DNA of 64,000 nt from Synechococcus sp. PROS-7-1 (GCF_014279795.1 NZ_CP047945.1:330572-394571), one strand, 5' to 3'; shown: positions 33,514 through 45,228, counted from the stretch's first letter. A program made the numbers and translations. The notes: generated by a model from the letters alone, not told the origin.

Positions 33514-33592
33514 GGTCGCGACGACGATGCGATGACTCTATGGGCTGCGGGTCAGGCTTGACTCCCCTCTTCTGAGAGGAGCTCACCGGTCC

Positions 33593-33625
33593 AAAAAAAA
33601 GCCCTGGCTGTAGGGCCAGGGCTTT
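33593..33625 (-). terminator. Rho-independent terminator after amt
   Basis: On the minus strand an 11-bp perfect stem (arms 33615-33625 and 33598-33608, 6-nt loop) is followed by a run of Us from the A-run 33593-33600. It lies 20 bp after the amt stop and insulates ispH. Confidence 0.9.
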
Positions 33626-33644
33626 GGATCGCTGAAACAGGGAA

Positions 33645-35117
<1,473 letters not shown>

Positions 35118-35176
35118 GAAAAGAAAGCGGAACTGCGGTTCGGACTGTCGTGAAGACCGTCTCACGAACCCAAGAT

Positions 35177-35190
35177 GTACTTCGGCGTAC
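35177..35190 (-). promoter_or_regulatory. NtcA box upstream of amt
   Basis: GTACTTCGGCGTAC matches GTA-N8-TAC exactly, in the 92-bp gap between the sfsA stop and amt start. NtcA itself is encoded at 54993-55736, so this is a likely target. I could not find a clear TA-N3-T -10 element at the expected distance. Confidence 0.7.
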
Positions 35191-35209
35191 ACTTCTCGAG
35201 TCGCCGTTG

Positions 35210-35974
35210 TTACCAAACCGGCGATTGCCTTTCCTGGACGGCGCGCTTGCCTCGCCAGAGAACTTTGTCTTGCTCGAAGCGGAATGCGCTGGGGAAGACT
35301 TCCACTCCTTCCAACAGTGCTTGTCGGAAGAGTTCTCCATAGTGGGGATCCGCGCTGTCTCCCGGTGCGAATGCGCTGAGGTCATCGCGGCTTAGGCAAG
35401 GCACAAGAAGGGCTCTGGCGTTGGGCAGCACGCTCATGAGTTCCCGGAGATGTTTCTGGCCGCGTTCGGTGACGGTGTCGGGGAAGAGAGCCAGTGATCC
35501 TTCGCACCACGTTGTGTTTTTAATTTCTACATAGATTTGTCTTGGATCCGCGGCATCGGCCGATGGCGTAAGCAAGAGATCGATCCGACTGCGTTTGTTC
35601 TCGCCGTAGACAACTTCGGCTTTGATCTCGCTGATCGGACCGACGATCTCCTTCATGAGGCCTGCTTCAATCGCTGCCCTGATCAGCCGGTTGGGTAAAG
35701 CGGTGTTGATCCCAACCCAACAGGGATTCCCATCAGCGCCGGGTACTTCGGCCTGTTCCCAGGTCCAGGCCAGCTTGCGGGTTGGGGAAGGGGCATGGCG
35801 CAGGCGCACCCGCTGGCCAGGAATCAACACGCCGGTCATCGGTCCGGTGTTGGCGCAGTGGGCGGTCACGCACGATCCGTCCTCCAGCTCGATGTCTGCC
35901 AGAAAGCGCTTGTAGCGCTTGATCAAAATCCCCTCCGTGAGCGGTTCAAATGAGAGGAGAGGGGTGCCGGTCAT
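35210..35974 (-). CDS. sfsA: SfsA-family sugar-fermentation-stimulation/DNA-binding nuclease-like protein
   Basis: A roughly 254-residue SfsA. Family features: F-L-A-D-I-E-L-E-D-G, H-C-A-N-T-G-P-M-T-G-V, S-R-I-D-L-L-L and V-E-I-K-N-T-T-W, a PD-(D/E)XK-like E-x-K arrangement. ATG 35974 is preferred over the open frame to 36109. It is upstream of amt but the NtcA box and gap make amt independently controlled. Biological role is uncertain; a nucleic-acid-binding or nuclease function is suggested by the fold. Confidence 0.86.
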   Translation of the reverse strand: MTGTPLLSFEPLTEGILIKRYKRFLADIELEDGSCVTAHCANTGPMTGVLIPGQRVRLRHAPSPTRKLAWTWEQAEVPGADGNPCWVGINTALPNRLIRAAIEAGLMKEIVGPISEIKAEVVYGENKRSRIDLLLTPSADAADPRQIYVEIKNTTWCEGSLALFPDTVTERGQKHLRELMSVLPNARALLVPCLSRDDLSAFAPGDSADPHYGELFRQALLEGVEVFPSAFRFEQDKVLWRGKRAVQERQSPVW

Positions 35975-36050
35975 GGGGGCGGGCAAGTTGAGGCCATGGT
36001 GCCTGGAAATCAACCGAGAATTGGAGCAGTAGTGGCGGCTGGCAGCGCTG

Positions 36051-37658
36051 ATGGCGAGATCTCTCAAGCGCATTGCTCTGGTCGTCACCGTTGGGACCCT
36101 TTTCAGCAAATTCGGTGGCCTTGTCCGCCAATTGGTGATTGCTGCAGCGTTTGGCGTCGGCGCTGCCTATGACGCTTACAACTACGCCTATGTGCTTCCG
36201 GGTTTTCTCCTCATCCTTCTGGGGGGCATCAATGGCCCCTTCCACAGCGCGATGGTGAGTGTGCTCAGCCGCAGGCCCAGAGACGAAGGCGCCCACATCC
36301 TGGCCACCCTGAACACCACGGTGAGTGCCCTGCTTCTGGTTGTCACGGTGGTGCTGGTGATGGCTGCCGGTCCATTGATCACCCTGGTCGGGCCAGGCCT
36401 TCCGCCCGAGCTGCATCGCATCGCTGTCGCGCAGTTGCAGGTGATGGCCCCGATGGCCCTGCTCGCCGGTCTGATCGGTCTGGGCTTTGGATCGCTCAAT
36501 GCCGCCGATGAATTCTGGATTCCAGCGATCTCGCCGCTGATGTCCAGCCTGGCGCTGATTCTCGGTGTCGGATTGCTCTGGTGGCAGCTCGGGTCTGCCA
36601 TCGCCCTGCCGGAGCATGCCCTCTGGGGAGGGGTGGTGCTGGCCTTGGCCACGCTCTCTGGAGCCGTCCTGCAGTGGTTGTTGCAGTTGCCGGCCTTGAT
36701 TCGGCAGCGACTGGCCCGGTTCCAGTTGTCATGGGACTGGCGTCACCCCGGCGTGCAGGAGGTCTGGCAGGTGATGGGCCCCGCCACCCTGTCCTCCGGA
36801 ATGCTGCAGATCAATGTGTTTACCGATCTGTTCTTCGCCTCGGGGATCCTCGGCGCAGCCGCAGGACTTGGTTACGCCAATCTTCTGGTGCAGACGCCGC
36901 TCGGATTGATTTCCAATGCCCTGTTGGTGCCGCTTCTACCCACGTTCTCCAGGCTCACGGCCCTGGAGGATCGCCCTCAGCTGATTGCCAGGATCCGTCA
37001 GGGCCTGATGCTCTCCACCGCCTCGATGCTGCCGTTGGGCGCTTTGTTTCTGGCGTTGGCTGCTCCGATCGTGTCTCTCGTTTATGAGCGCGGTGCCTTT
37101 GATGCTCAGGCGGCGCAATTGGTGACCGGGCTCTTGATGGCTTACGGAATCGGCATGCCGGCCTATCTCGGTCGCGATGTGCTCGTGCGGGTGTTTTACG
37201 CCCTCGGAGACGGCACAACTCCCTTTCGACTGTCGATGGCCGGTATCGGTCTGAATGTGCTGTTCGACTGGGCCTTGGTTGGGGGACCCTCCCCATGGGG
37301 GCCTCAGCTGCCCTTCGATTTCGGGGCGCCTGGGCTCGTGCTGGCCACGGTATTGATCAATGCCCTCACCTGTTTGGCGCTTCTTCTCGTGCTCCAGCAA
37401 CGCCTGGGAGGCCTCCCTCTGCGTAGCTGGGGGGTTGACGCCTTGCGACTCACCGCAGCGGCAGCGCTGGCAGGTTGTGCTGCTTGGGGTCTCAGCACAA
37501 CGGTGCAATGGCCTTCTGATCTGATCGGCCGTGGGCTCCAGGTGGCTCTCTCCGGAGGCTTCGGCGGGGTTCTTTTTGCGTTGGGCGGGCAGGCGCTCGG
37601 GATCGCTGAAGTCGTTGAGATCAATCAGGGGATTGCGCGGCGCTTCAGTCGTCGCTGA
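36051..37658 (+). CDS. murJ: Lipid II flippase MurJ
   Basis: A 535-residue MOP-superfamily protein with about 14 membrane helices that flips lipid II for peptidoglycan synthesis. Typical features: an N-terminal R-S-L-K-R-I-A-L-V-V-T-V-G-T-L-x-S-K-x-x-G-x-x-R and P-F-H-S-A-M-V; later Y-A-N-L-L-V-Q-T-P and R-V-F-Y-A-L-G-D-G-T-T-P. Full length. Its 3' end overlaps the next, opposite-strand gene by 14 bp. Confidence 0.92.
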   Translation: MARSLKRIALVVTVGTLFSKFGGLVRQLVIAAAFGVGAAYDAYNYAYVLPGFLLILLGGINGPFHSAMVSVLSRRPRDEGAHILATLNTTVSALLLVVTVVLVMAAGPLITLVGPGLPPELHRIAVAQLQVMAPMALLAGLIGLGFGSLNAADEFWIPAISPLMSSLALILGVGLLWWQLGSAIALPEHALWGGVVLALATLSGAVLQWLLQLPALIRQRLARFQLSWDWRHPGVQEVWQVMGPATLSSGMLQINVFTDLFFASGILGAAAGLGYANLLVQTPLGLISNALLVPLLPTFSRLTALEDRPQLIARIRQGLMLSTASMLPLGALFLALAAPIVSLVYERGAFDAQAAQLVTGLLMAYGIGMPAYLGRDVLVRVFYALGDGTTPFRLSMAGIGLNVLFDWALVGGPSPWGPQLPFDFGAPGLVLATVLINALTCLALLLVLQQRLGGLPLRSWGVDALRLTAAAALAGCAAWGLSTTVQWPSDLIGRGLQVALSGGFGGVLFALGGQALGIAEVVEINQGIARRFSRR

Positions 37659-37908
37659 GGGTCACAGTCCTGTCGTCGCGCACTTGGATCGGTAACTCAA
37701 GCTGCTGCCGGCCCACGAGCTGTGGCCCCTGCACTGAAACGATCCTGGCTTCAATTCCGAATTCACGGAAGGCAGTGTCAAGTTCCTGAATCAGGGCCTT
37801 CTCCACCTGCGCTTCGGGGTCCACGACCTTGCCAATCAGGCGCTCTCCAAGGCGGCCGATGCGCTGACGCACCACTTCACGTGCGTTGGTGACTTCAATG
37901 ATCAGCAC
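37645..37908 (-). CDS. Small conserved hypothetical protein
   Basis: An 87-residue soluble alpha/beta protein: L-I-I-E-V-T-N-A-R-E, a long charged helix, then V-G-R-Q-Q-L-E-L-P-I-Q-V-R-D-D-R-T. I recognise no family with certainty; it looks like a cyanobacterial conserved protein. It sits 24 bp after the preceding small gene on the same strand, and its 3' end overlaps murJ. Confidence 0.6.
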   Translation of the reverse strand: MLIIEVTNAREVVRQRIGRLGERLIGKVVDPEAQVEKALIQELDTAFREFGIEARIVSVQGPQLVGRQQLELPIQVRDDRTVTLSDD

Positions 37909-37932
37909 GCGCGTTCCCAGATCGGGTGCACC

Positions 37933-38223
37933 TTATCGGCAGTGGTCCTCAAGAATCTGTTCGAGGTCGGAAAGTTGCGAGGACGGCAACAGCCTTGCCA
38001 AAGGCAGCCGACTGCTTCCGCCTCCGATCGAGACCTGGACACGTTCGAGAGCCTGGCGAGCAGCGATCTCAGCTCCCTGATCGATGAGTGCGCTGCATTC
38101 GATCGCGAGGGCTTCGGCCAGGCCTGCATCTTTCAGATACAGGTGCCAACCGGAGACCTGCAGGTACAGACGATCGCCGAGGGCCGAGGTCAGATCGTGC
38201 AGATCAGCGGCATCCATGGTCAT
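37933..38223 (-). CDS. Small conserved protein, DUF3181-like
   Basis: A 96-residue protein (L-T-S-A-L-G-D-R-L-Y-L-Q-V-S-G-W-H-L-Y-L-K-D-A-G-L-A and a C-terminal L-S-D-L-E-Q-I-L-E-D-H-C-R). It resembles what I recall as DUF3181, cyanobacterial and uncharacterised. The start ATG at 38223 is the last of several ATGs created by a 16-bp tandem repeat that runs into the gene; see the repeat entry. Confidence 0.65.
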   Translation of the reverse strand: MTMDAADLHDLTSALGDRLYLQVSGWHLYLKDAGLAEALAIECSALIDQGAEIAARQALERVQVSIGGGSSRLPLARLLPSSQLSDLEQILEDHCR

Positions 38224-38276
38224 GGCAAGCAGTGGTCAAGGCAAGCAGTGGTCATGGCAAGCAGTGGTCATGGCAA
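38221..38276 (-). repeat. 16-bp tandem repeat spanning the DUF3181-like start
   Basis: Three copies of CATGGCAAGCAGTGGT (the middle one CAAGG instead of CATGG) plus an 8-bp partial copy. On the minus strand each full copy starts a possible ATG (TTG in the variant). ATG 38255 opens an 11-codon frame whose TGA overlaps the gene's own ATG; ATG 38271 opens another 11-codon frame. The unit is not a multiple of three, so copy number changes would change the leader. Confidence 0.85.
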
Positions 38277-38301
38277 ATGGCCAGACAGTTGCATGTTGGC
38301 T

Positions 38302-38556
38302 TCACGTCGCCGGGTTGTCTGTATCCAGCTCTGGACGAAGTTTCAGTACCAACGTGAGATGCACAGCTAGCCCAACCAGCCAAAGACCAGTCAGAACATT
38401 GAGATGGTTCCAGGGATGGCGCATCTCTTGCAGGAACCAGAGCCCGCTGTTCACTGCAGCAAACACCATGCCGTGAAGCGTGAGATTCACAACCCGGTTG
38501 AAATGCCGATAGGTGGGATCAGTGGGGTCAGCAGGCCCGTACCAGCGGATCGGCAT
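38302..38556 (-). CDS. Small two-helix membrane protein
   Basis: An 84-residue protein with two predicted membrane segments ([12 protein letters not shown] and [16 protein letters not shown]). The N-terminal P-I-R-W-Y-G-P-x-D-P and F-N-R-V-V-N-L look conserved. No named function is recognised; it could be a 2TM-domain-type protein. It lies between the repeat region and tRNA-Arg. Confidence 0.6.
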   Translation of the reverse strand: MPIRWYGPADPTDPTYRHFNRVVNLTLHGMVFAAVNSGLWFLQEMRHPWNHLNVLTGLWLVGLAVHLTLVLKLRPELDTDNPAT

Positions 38557-38650
38557 GGAGGGAGACCGAAAGGAATGGAAACGATTCTGGCGTGGGGATG
38601 TGCCCCAGTTGACGAAGGGCCCCTTCGTGGGGTCAGATAGTGGGACGCCA

Positions 38651-38724
38651 GCGCTTGTAGCTCAGCGGATTAGAGCATCTGACTACGGATCAGAGGGTCG
38701 GGAGTTCGAATCTCTCCAGGCGCG
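38651..38724 (+). tRNA. tRNA-Arg (ACG)
   Basis: A 74-nt cloverleaf. Acceptor GCGCTTG pairs with CAGGCGC (38717-38723; one T-G pair), discriminator G, no encoded CCA. The anticodon loop CTACGGA has anticodon ACG, whose A34 is expected to be inosine. Followed at once by a strong terminator. Confidence 0.95.
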
Positions 38725-38730
38725 CTATTC

Positions 38731-38755
38731 AACTGCCTTCGGGCAGTTTTTTTTT
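38731..38755 (+). terminator. Rho-independent terminator after tRNA-Arg
   Basis: AACTGCC (38731-38737), TTCG tetraloop, GGCAGTT (38742-38748) and a long T-run to 38755. It ends the tRNA transcript and separates glyA. Confidence 0.93.
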
Positions 38756-38815
38756 GGTTCGGCACTGCTGCTGTTGACCGTTGCTTACCATCCAATCAAC
38801 GCATCGAGGCAACGC

Positions 38816-40105
38816 ATGGTGGATTTCGAAACCGCTCCGATCAATGCATCACTGGCAGACTCCGACCCTGCGATTGCCCGTTTAATCGATCAGGAGCGCG
38901 ACCGCCAGGAAACCCATCTTGAGCTGATCGCGTCGGAGAACTTTGCATCGAGCGCCGTGATGGCTGCTCAGGGTTCCGTATTGACCAACAAATACGCGGA
39001 AGGCCTGCCAAACAAGCGTTACTACGGCGGTTGTGAGCACGTCGATGCCATCGAGGAACTGGCAATCGAGCGGGCCAAGGAGCTCTTCGGTGCAGCCTGG
39101 GCCAACGTTCAGCCTCACAGTGGCGCCCAGGCCAACTTCGCTGTCTTCCTGGCCTTGCTTCAGCCGGGCGACACGATCATGGGTCTGGACCTGTCCCATG
39201 GCGGGCACTTAACCCATGGTTCACCGGTGAATGTGAGTGGCAAATGGTTCAACGTTGTCCAGTACGGGGTTGATCGGGAAACCCAGCGGTTGGATATGGA
39301 GGCGATCCGTCAGCTGGCTCTCGAGCACAAGCCCAAGCTGATCATTTGCGGTTATTCGGCTTACCCCAGAATCATTGATTTTGCGGCTTTTCGTTCGATT
39401 GCCGATGAAGTTGGGGCCTGCCTGTTGGCCGATATGGCACACATTGCAGGCCTTGTGGCAGCGGGCGTCCATCCCAGCCCTGTTCCCCATTGCGATGTGG
39501 TGACCACGACGACGCACAAAACCCTGCGCGGTCCCCGCGGTGGTCTGATCCTTTGCCGGGATGCTGAGTTCGCCAAGAAATTCGACAAAGCCGTGTTCCC
39601 CGGCACGCAAGGCGGGCCTCTTGAACATGTAATCGCGGCCAAGGCTGTGGCCTTCGGTGAGGCTCTCAGGCCATCATTCAAGGCCTACAGCCAGCAGGTG
39701 GTGGCCAATGCCCAAGCCCTGGCCGACCGACTCATGGCCCGCGGCATCGATGTGGTGAGTGGAGGGACTGATAACCACGTGGTGCTGCTTGATCTGCGCA
39801 GCATTGGCATGACAGGCAAGGTGGCTGATCTCCTTGTGAGCGACGTTCACATCACCGCCAACAAGAACACGGTCCCCTTCGATCCTGAATCTCCGTTCGT
39901 GACCAGCGGGCTGCGTTTAGGCACTGCTGCTCTCACCACCCGAGGCTTCGATGCTGATGCCTTCGCTGAAGTGGCTGAGGTGATCGCTGATCGCTTGCTC
40001 AATCCTGAGGACGATGCGATTCAGTCACGTTGCCTGGAGCGTGTGGCGAGTCTTTGTCGTCGTTTTCCCCTTTACGCAACGTCGACTGAGCCGGCGCTTG
40101 TCTGA
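38816..40105 (+). CDS. glyA: Serine hydroxymethyltransferase
   Basis: A 429-residue PLP enzyme interconverting serine and glycine with tetrahydrofolate. Motifs: [27 protein letters not shown], and the PLP lysine in [16 protein letters not shown] 38816 gives the normal length; the open frame further upstream runs through tRNA-Arg and is not coding. Confidence 0.96.
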   Translation: MVDFETAPINASLADSDPAIARLIDQERDRQETHLELIASENFASSAVMAAQGSVLTNKYAEGLPNKRYYGGCEHVDAIEELAIERAKELFGAAWANVQPHSGAQANFAVFLALLQPGDTIMGLDLSHGGHLTHGSPVNVSGKWFNVVQYGVDRETQRLDMEAIRQLALEHKPKLIICGYSAYPRIIDFAAFRSIADEVGACLLADMAHIAGLVAAGVHPSPVPHCDVVTTTTHKTLRGPRGGLILCRDAEFAKKFDKAVFPGTQGGPLEHVIAAKAVAFGEALRPSFKAYSQQVVANAQALADRLMARGIDVVSGGTDNHVVLLDLRSIGMTGKVADLLVSDVHITANKNTVPFDPESPFVTSGLRLGTAALTTRGFDADAFAEVAEVIADRLLNPEDDAIQSRCLERVASLCRRFPLYATSTEPALV

Positions 40106-40195
40106 CTGGTCCAAGCAGGCCTGGATTCCGAATTCAGGTCTGCCTACATTGGATGAGATCTGCCCCTTCCTGGGCCGCCCTCACCGGAGTTTTGC

Positions 40196-41341
40196 GTGAC
40201 CATCGCGAGCACTCCTCTCGCAGTCGCTGTTGTGATTTTTCTGGCGGCGGCCCTGGTCACCATGGTGACCGTGCCGCTGGTGCGCCGGCTCGGCCTTCGC
40301 CACGGCTTCACCGATGCCCCTGACTCCCGCAAGCAGCACAGCGTGCCGATGGTCCGTCTCGGTGGTGTGGCCATGGTGCTCGGGTTCAGTGTCGCGCTTG
40401 GTCTCACGTGGTTGGCCGGTGGTTTCGGCATGCTCATCCCCGCGCGGGATCAGTTGATCTGGACCACGCTTGCCGGGTCTCTGTGTTTCTTCATCATCGG
40501 TTTGGCCGATGATCTCTTTTCCCTGTCACCGTGGCCTCGTCTGGCGGGCCAGGTGGCGGTCGCCATGGTGGTCTGGTCTCAGGGCGTGAGGATCGGTGCC
40601 ATCGATTTGCCTTGGGCTTCCAGCACCGCTGACGCTGTTGTGCTTCCGGGTTTGGTGAGCCTGATCGCCACTGTGATCTGGCTTGTGGGCATCACCAACG
40701 CGATCAATTGGCTCGACGGACTCGATGGCCTGGCGGCCGGAGTCGCTGGAATCGCGGCCATCGGACTGGTGTCCGTGAGTTTCTCCCTGCATCAGGTCGC
40801 TGCTGCGTTCCTGGCGGCAGCGTTGGCTGGGAGTTGTCTTGGTTTCCTCCGGCACAACTTCAATCCTGCGCGGATTTTCATGGGTGATGGCGGGTCTTAC
40901 TTCCTCGGCTTCAGCCTCGCTGCCATCAGCATCGTTGGCCCAGCGAAGGGCCTCACCACGGTGAGTTTGCTGCTGCCTCTGCTGATTCTTTCTTTGCCCC
41001 TAGCCGACATGTCGGCCGTGATCATGGGGCGCTTGAGTTCCGGACATTCCCCCTTCTATCCGGATCGTCGCCATTTGCATCACCGGCTGCTGAGAGCGGG
41101 GTTCAGCCATCGTCGCACCGTGTTGCTGATCTATGTGTTCACCCAGTGGCTTGCTGCCTTGGCCATGGTGGTGGCCAATGTGGAAATGCGCTTTCTCTGG
41201 TTAGGGCTAGCGACGGCCATCCTCGTTGGCACTGTGGTGGTGATGCAGAGGCAGAAACAGGCAGAGCTGGCTCAGGAAGCGGCGGCAGAGGATGCCCTTC
41301 CGGGGAATCGGCAATCCTGCTCCTGCGATCACCATGGCTGA
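40196..41341 (+). CDS. Undecaprenyl-phosphate glycosyl-1-phosphate transferase (WecA/MraY type)
   Basis: A 381-residue integral membrane enzyme with about 10-11 helices that attaches a sugar-1-phosphate to undecaprenyl phosphate. Motifs: [33 protein letters not shown] and the cytosolic H-L-H-H-R-L loop seen in WecA-type proteins. GTG 40196 is the start. It likely initiates surface polysaccharide synthesis. It overlaps cinA by 8 bp. Confidence 0.88.
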   Translation: MTIASTPLAVAVVIFLAAALVTMVTVPLVRRLGLRHGFTDAPDSRKQHSVPMVRLGGVAMVLGFSVALGLTWLAGGFGMLIPARDQLIWTTLAGSLCFFIIGLADDLFSLSPWPRLAGQVAVAMVVWSQGVRIGAIDLPWASSTADAVVLPGLVSLIATVIWLVGITNAINWLDGLDGLAAGVAGIAAIGLVSVSFSLHQVAAAFLAAALAGSCLGFLRHNFNPARIFMGDGGSYFLGFSLAAISIVGPAKGLTTVSLLLPLLILSLPLADMSAVIMGRLSSGHSPFYPDRRHLHHRLLRAGFSHRRTVLLIYVFTQWLAALAMVVANVEMRFLWLGLATAILVGTVVVMQRQKQAELAQEAAAEDALPGNRQSCSCDHHG

Positions 41342-42659
41342 CGGTGCAGACCGTACTGGCGTGGAGATTCTCTGCATCGGTACGGAGCTTTTGCTCGGAA
41401 ATATCGTGAACGGCAATGCACGCTGGCTTGCCGAGGAGCTGGCTGCTCTGGGTTTGCCTCACTTCCGGCAAACCGTTGTGGGAGACAACCGGGATCGTTT
41501 GATCGCTCAGGTGCGGGAGATTTCCTGTCGTTCCAGGGTTTTGATCACCACGGGTGGTTTGGGCCCGACCCCTGATGACCTCACCACCGAAGCGATCGCT
41601 GCGGCCTTCGCGACTCCCCTCGAGGAGCGGGCCGACGTCTGGGCTGACATCACGGCTAAGTCACGCAGCCGTGGAAGGGAGCCGGGCCCGGGGACCAGGC
41701 GGCAGGCCCTCCTGCCTGTCGGCGCGACGTTGCTTCCCAATCCCACGGGAACGGCGCCGGGGATGATCTGGTCCCCCACCGACAACTTCACGGTGCTCAC
41801 CTTCCCGGGCGTTCCCAGTGAGATGCGTGCGATGTGGCAAGCCACCGCGGCTCCTTGGTTCAGCCAGTCGGGACTCTCCCGTGGGGTGTTTGTGAGCCGG
41901 TTGCTTCGCTTCTGGGGAATCGGCGAATCAACCCTGGCTGAACAGGTCAGTGATCTGTTGGATCAGGCCAACCCCACCGTTGCTCCCTACGCCGGCCGCG
42001 GCGAGGTGAAGCTGCGCATCACTGCCTGTGCGTCTTCGGAGCCCGAAGCTCGTGCGCTCGTGGATGAGACCGAACGAGATCTCCGGGATCGAACAGGCGA
42101 TCTCTGTTTTGGTGCCGACGATGATTCACTCGCTTCGGTGGTGCTGAAGCATCTACGCGTGCGTGGGGAGACCCTGGCTGTGGCGGAATCCTGTACAGGT
42201 GGCGGGTTGGGCTCCGAGCTCACCGCCGTTCCTGGTTCCTCGGAGGTCCTTCTCGGCGGTGTGATCGCCTATGCCAATGCAGTGAAGTGTGAGTTGCTGG
42301 GTGTTCCCTCCTCCCTCCTGGAAGAAGTCGGCGCTGTCAGTGCCCCGGTCGCCCAGGCGATGGCTGAGGGAGTGCGACGGCTGACAGGCAGCGATTGGGC
42401 CCTCGCACTCACGGGAATCGCCGGTCCGGGTGGCGGTAGTGATGAGAAACCGGTCGGGCTGGTGCATATCGCTGTGGCAGGACCGGATGGCTGCGAGAGT
42501 CACCCCATCCGGCTGGGTTCGTCCCGAGGACGGGACTGGATCCGGCTGGTGAGTGCTGGGGAGGCACTGAACCGCCTGCGGTTGCGGTTGATGGCTCTCG
42601 AGTCGGGGCGAGGCAATCGTTCAGGCGACAAGCCGTTAGGGTTGGGGGCTCACAGCTGA
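41334..42659 (+). CDS. cinA: CinA-like competence/damage-inducible protein
   Basis: A roughly 441-residue two-domain protein: an N-terminal MoCF-like domain ([29 protein letters not shown]) and a C-terminal CinA domain with the nicotinamide-mononucleotide deamidase pattern ([19 protein letters not shown]). A role in pyridine-nucleotide salvage is expected. ATG 41334 overlaps the upstream gene by 8 bp. Confidence 0.9.
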   Translation: MADGADRTGVEILCIGTELLLGNIVNGNARWLAEELAALGLPHFRQTVVGDNRDRLIAQVREISCRSRVLITTGGLGPTPDDLTTEAIAAAFATPLEERADVWADITAKSRSRGREPGPGTRRQALLPVGATLLPNPTGTAPGMIWSPTDNFTVLTFPGVPSEMRAMWQATAAPWFSQSGLSRGVFVSRLLRFWGIGESTLAEQVSDLLDQANPTVAPYAGRGEVKLRITACASSEPEARALVDETERDLRDRTGDLCFGADDDSLASVVLKHLRVRGETLAVAESCTGGGLGSELTAVPGSSEVLLGGVIAYANAVKCELLGVPSSLLEEVGAVSAPVAQAMAEGVRRLTGSDWALALTGIAGPGGGSDEKPVGLVHIAVAGPDGCESHPIRLGSSRGRDWIRLVSAGEALNRLRLRLMALESGRGNRSGDKPLGLGAHS

Positions 42660-42665
42660 CCTGGA

Positions 42666-44087
42666 ATGAGCAGCGGGACCCTCTACGACAAGGTTTGGGA
42701 TCTGCATCGCGTTGCTGATCTTCCTGGTGGATCCACCCAGTTGTTCATCGGCCTGCACCTGATTCATGAGGTGACCAGTCCTCAGGCCTTCGCGGCCCTT
42801 GAAGACAAGGGACTTGCGGTGCGCTGTCCGCAGCGCACCGTGGCCACGGTGGATCACATTGTTCCAACCACCAGTCAGGCCAGACCGTTTGCGGATCCAC
42901 TCGCAGAGGAGATGCTGAGCACACTGGAGCGAAACTGTGCCAACCACGGCATCACCCTGCATGGTCTCGGCAGTGGTCGCCAGGGAATCGTGCACGTGAT
43001 TGCGCCGGAGCTCGGTCTCACGCAGCCAGGAATGACAGTGGCCTGTGGTGACTCGCACACGTCCACGCATGGGGCCTTCGGGGCCATCGCTTTCGGGATC
43101 GGCACCAGTCAGGTCCGCGATGTCCTCGCCAGCCAGAGCCTGGCGATGAACAAGCTCAAGGTGCGTCGGATCTGGGTGGAGAACAAGCTCAGCCCGGGCG
43201 TGTTCGCCAAGGATTTGATCCTGCACGTGATTCGCTCATTGGGTGTGAAGGCGGGGGTGGGACATGCCTATGAATTTGCTGGTCCAGCCATCGAGGCCCT
43301 GTCGATGGAAGAGCGCATGACCCTCTGCAATATGGCGATTGAAGGAGGGGCACGCTGCGGCTATGTGAACCCTGATCAAACCACCTTCGACTATCTCCAT
43401 GGGCGTGCTGAGGCGCCTTCGGCAGAGGCCTGGGACCGGGCGGTGACCTGGTGGCGATCCCTGGCTTCCGGTGCTGATGCCCGCTTCGATGACGAGGTGC
43501 GCTTTGACGCGGCCACCATCGCTCCCACGGTGACCTGGGGCATCACACCCGGTCAGGGAATCGGTGTTGATGAGACGGTGCCCACGCCCGACCAGCTTGA
43601 TCCGGCCGATCGCCCCATCGCCGAGGAGGCTTATCGCTACATGGATCTGGCGCCCGGTCAGGCCATCGCAGGGGTGCCTGTGGATGTGTGCTTTATCGGC
43701 AGTTGCACCAATGGACGGCTCAGTGATCTGCAGGCTGCTGCTGCGGTGGCCAGGGGACGTCATGTGGCCTCGGGCATCCGGGCTTTTGTTGTTCCTGGAT
43801 CGGAACAAGTGGCCCGGGCTGCTGAAGCCGAAGGGCTTGATGCTGTGTTCCGCGAGGCCGGATTTGAATGGCGGGAACCGGGCTGCTCCATGTGTCTGGC
43901 CATGAATCCCGATCGGCTGGAGGGGCGCCAGATCAGTGCCAGCTCAAGCAATCGCAATTTCAAGGGCCGGCAGGGTTCGGCCAGTGGCCGAACCCTGCTG
44001 ATGAGTCCCGCGATGGTTGCTGCCGCCGCCATCACAGGTCAGGTTCGTGATGTGCGGCAGCTGAACTGCATGACTTCCGATGACTGA
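42666..44087 (+). CDS. leuC: 3-isopropylmalate dehydratase large subunit
   Basis: A 473-residue [4Fe-4S] isopropylmalate isomerase large subunit in leucine synthesis. Cluster ligands in C-F-I-G-S-C-T-N-G and C-S-M-C-L-A-M-N; also [11 protein letters not shown]. Its 3' end overlaps leuD by 8 bp, so the subunits are probably coupled. Confidence 0.97.
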   Translation: MSSGTLYDKVWDLHRVADLPGGSTQLFIGLHLIHEVTSPQAFAALEDKGLAVRCPQRTVATVDHIVPTTSQARPFADPLAEEMLSTLERNCANHGITLHGLGSGRQGIVHVIAPELGLTQPGMTVACGDSHTSTHGAFGAIAFGIGTSQVRDVLASQSLAMNKLKVRRIWVENKLSPGVFAKDLILHVIRSLGVKAGVGHAYEFAGPAIEALSMEERMTLCNMAIEGGARCGYVNPDQTTFDYLHGRAEAPSAEAWDRAVTWWRSLASGADARFDDEVRFDAATIAPTVTWGITPGQGIGVDETVPTPDQLDPADRPIAEEAYRYMDLAPGQAIAGVPVDVCFIGSCTNGRLSDLQAAAAVARGRHVASGIRAFVVPGSEQVARAAEAEGLDAVFREAGFEWREPGCSMCLAMNPDRLEGRQISASSSNRNFKGRQGSASGRTLLMSPAMVAAAAITGQVRDVRQLNCMTSDD

Positions 44088-44694
44088 GAGCACTCCGTTC
44101 CCGCAAGGTTCGATCGCGATGGTGAGGGGGCGCGCACTCGCGCTGCGCGGCGATGACATCGACACCGATCGGATCATTCCCGCCCGCTTCCTCAAATGCG
44201 TCAGTTTCGAGGCTCTCGGAGCACAGGCCTTTGCGGATGATCGCCAGGAGCTGGCCGGTCGCCATCCCTTTGATCAGTCGGTGCATGCCGGGGCCTCGAT
44301 CCTGGTGGTCAATGACAATTTCGGTTGCGGGTCCAGCCGTGAGCATGCCCCCCAGGCGCTGATGCGCTGGGGGATCAGGGCTCTGGTGGGTGTGAGCTTT
44401 GCCGAGATCTTTTATGGCAACTGCCTTGCGCTCGGGATTCCCTGTGCCACCGCCTCGTCGCAGCAGGTCAGCCTCCTTCAGGATGCTGTTGCTGCGGATC
44501 CTTCAGTGAACTGGGCGCTCGATCTCAACGGTCTTACATTTTCAGCTGGTGCCGTGTCCGAGCCAATTCAGGTGGCCGCGGGTGCTCTCGACATGCTGCG
44601 CAGTGGTCAGTGGGATGCCACAGGCCAGCTGGTGGCACGCGATGCGGAACTCACACGCACCATGGAGAACCTTCCTTACCTTCGCGGGTTCTGA
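44080..44694 (+). CDS. leuD: 3-isopropylmalate dehydratase small subunit
   Basis: A 204-residue LeuD swivel-domain subunit: [25 protein letters not shown] and F-A-E-I-F-Y-G-N-C. It works with the overlapping leuC gene. Confidence 0.96.
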   Translation: MTESTPFPQGSIAMVRGRALALRGDDIDTDRIIPARFLKCVSFEALGAQAFADDRQELAGRHPFDQSVHAGASILVVNDNFGCGSSREHAPQALMRWGIRALVGVSFAEIFYGNCLALGIPCATASSQQVSLLQDAVAADPSVNWALDLNGLTFSAGAVSEPIQVAAGALDMLRSGQWDATGQLVARDAELTRTMENLPYLRGF

Positions 44695-44709
44695 CGCGGC
44701 AGCCGCGTC
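44693..44709 (+). terminator. Possible GC-rich hairpin after leuD
   Basis: GACGCGGC-A-GCCGCGTC is an 8-bp inverted repeat starting inside the leuD stop codon. No U-run follows, so termination is uncertain. Confidence 0.3.
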
Positions 44710-44746
44710 CAGGATTGTCTATGAATGAGACAGAGGGTCTCAGGTC

Positions 44747-45217
44747 ATGGTGAATCTCAAGGCGACTTCATGGGTTGCTGCATTGCTGACAGCACTGCTG
44801 ACACCCTCGGCTCTCCAGGCTGGAACGCCACAATCCATCGAGGTTGTTCCCTACGGGACGCCGCAGGAGCGATTGCTTCAGCTAGGAGCCTGTACTGGAT
44901 GCGATCTGCGTGGGCTGAGCCTTCAGGGAGAGCATCTGATTGGTGTGGATTTGCGCGACGCCGATCTACGCGGAGTGGATCTTCGGGAGGCCAATCTCGA
45001 AGGGGCCGATCTCAGTGGTGCTCGGCTCGATGGAGCGGATCTGCGCGGAGCACGGCTCAGCAATGCCGACCTCACGGACACGGACCTGCGACGGGCTGAC
45101 CTGCGCGACGCGGTGGTGATCAATGCCTATGCACCGAATGTGCGAACGGATGGCATGCGTTTTGCCGGGGCCGACCTTACAGGGAGTCATCTGATCTATG
45201 GCGGCGGTCCCGACTGA
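44747..45217 (+). CDS. Secreted pentapeptide-repeat protein
   Basis: A 156-residue protein with a signal peptide (A-L-L-T-A-L-L-T-P-S-A-L-Q-A cleavage region) followed by a run of A(D/N)LxX pentapeptide repeats from about residue 58 to 125 that should form a right-handed quadrilateral beta-helix. A C-x-x-C (C-T-G-C) precedes the repeats. Periplasmic or lumenal location is expected. Function of this common cyanobacterial family is unknown. Confidence 0.85.
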   Translation: MVNLKATSWVAALLTALLTPSALQAGTPQSIEVVPYGTPQERLLQLGACTGCDLRGLSLQGEHLIGVDLRDADLRGVDLREANLEGADLSGARLDGADLRGARLSNADLTDTDLRRADLRDAVVINAYAPNVRTDGMRFAGADLTGSHLIYGGGPD

Positions 45218-45228
45218 TCCGCAGCGCT

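Noticed and set aside
38221-38276. CRISPR-like repeat
   Set aside because: Units are only 16 bp and directly abut with no spacers, so it is a simple tandem repeat.
38513-38815. N-terminal extension of glyA through tRNA-Arg
   Set aside because: The open frame covers the tRNA and terminator; the normal SHMT start is ATG 38816.
44747-45217. DNA tandem repeat in the pentapeptide gene
   Set aside because: The periodicity is protein-level A(D/N)LxX repetition inside a normal coding gene.
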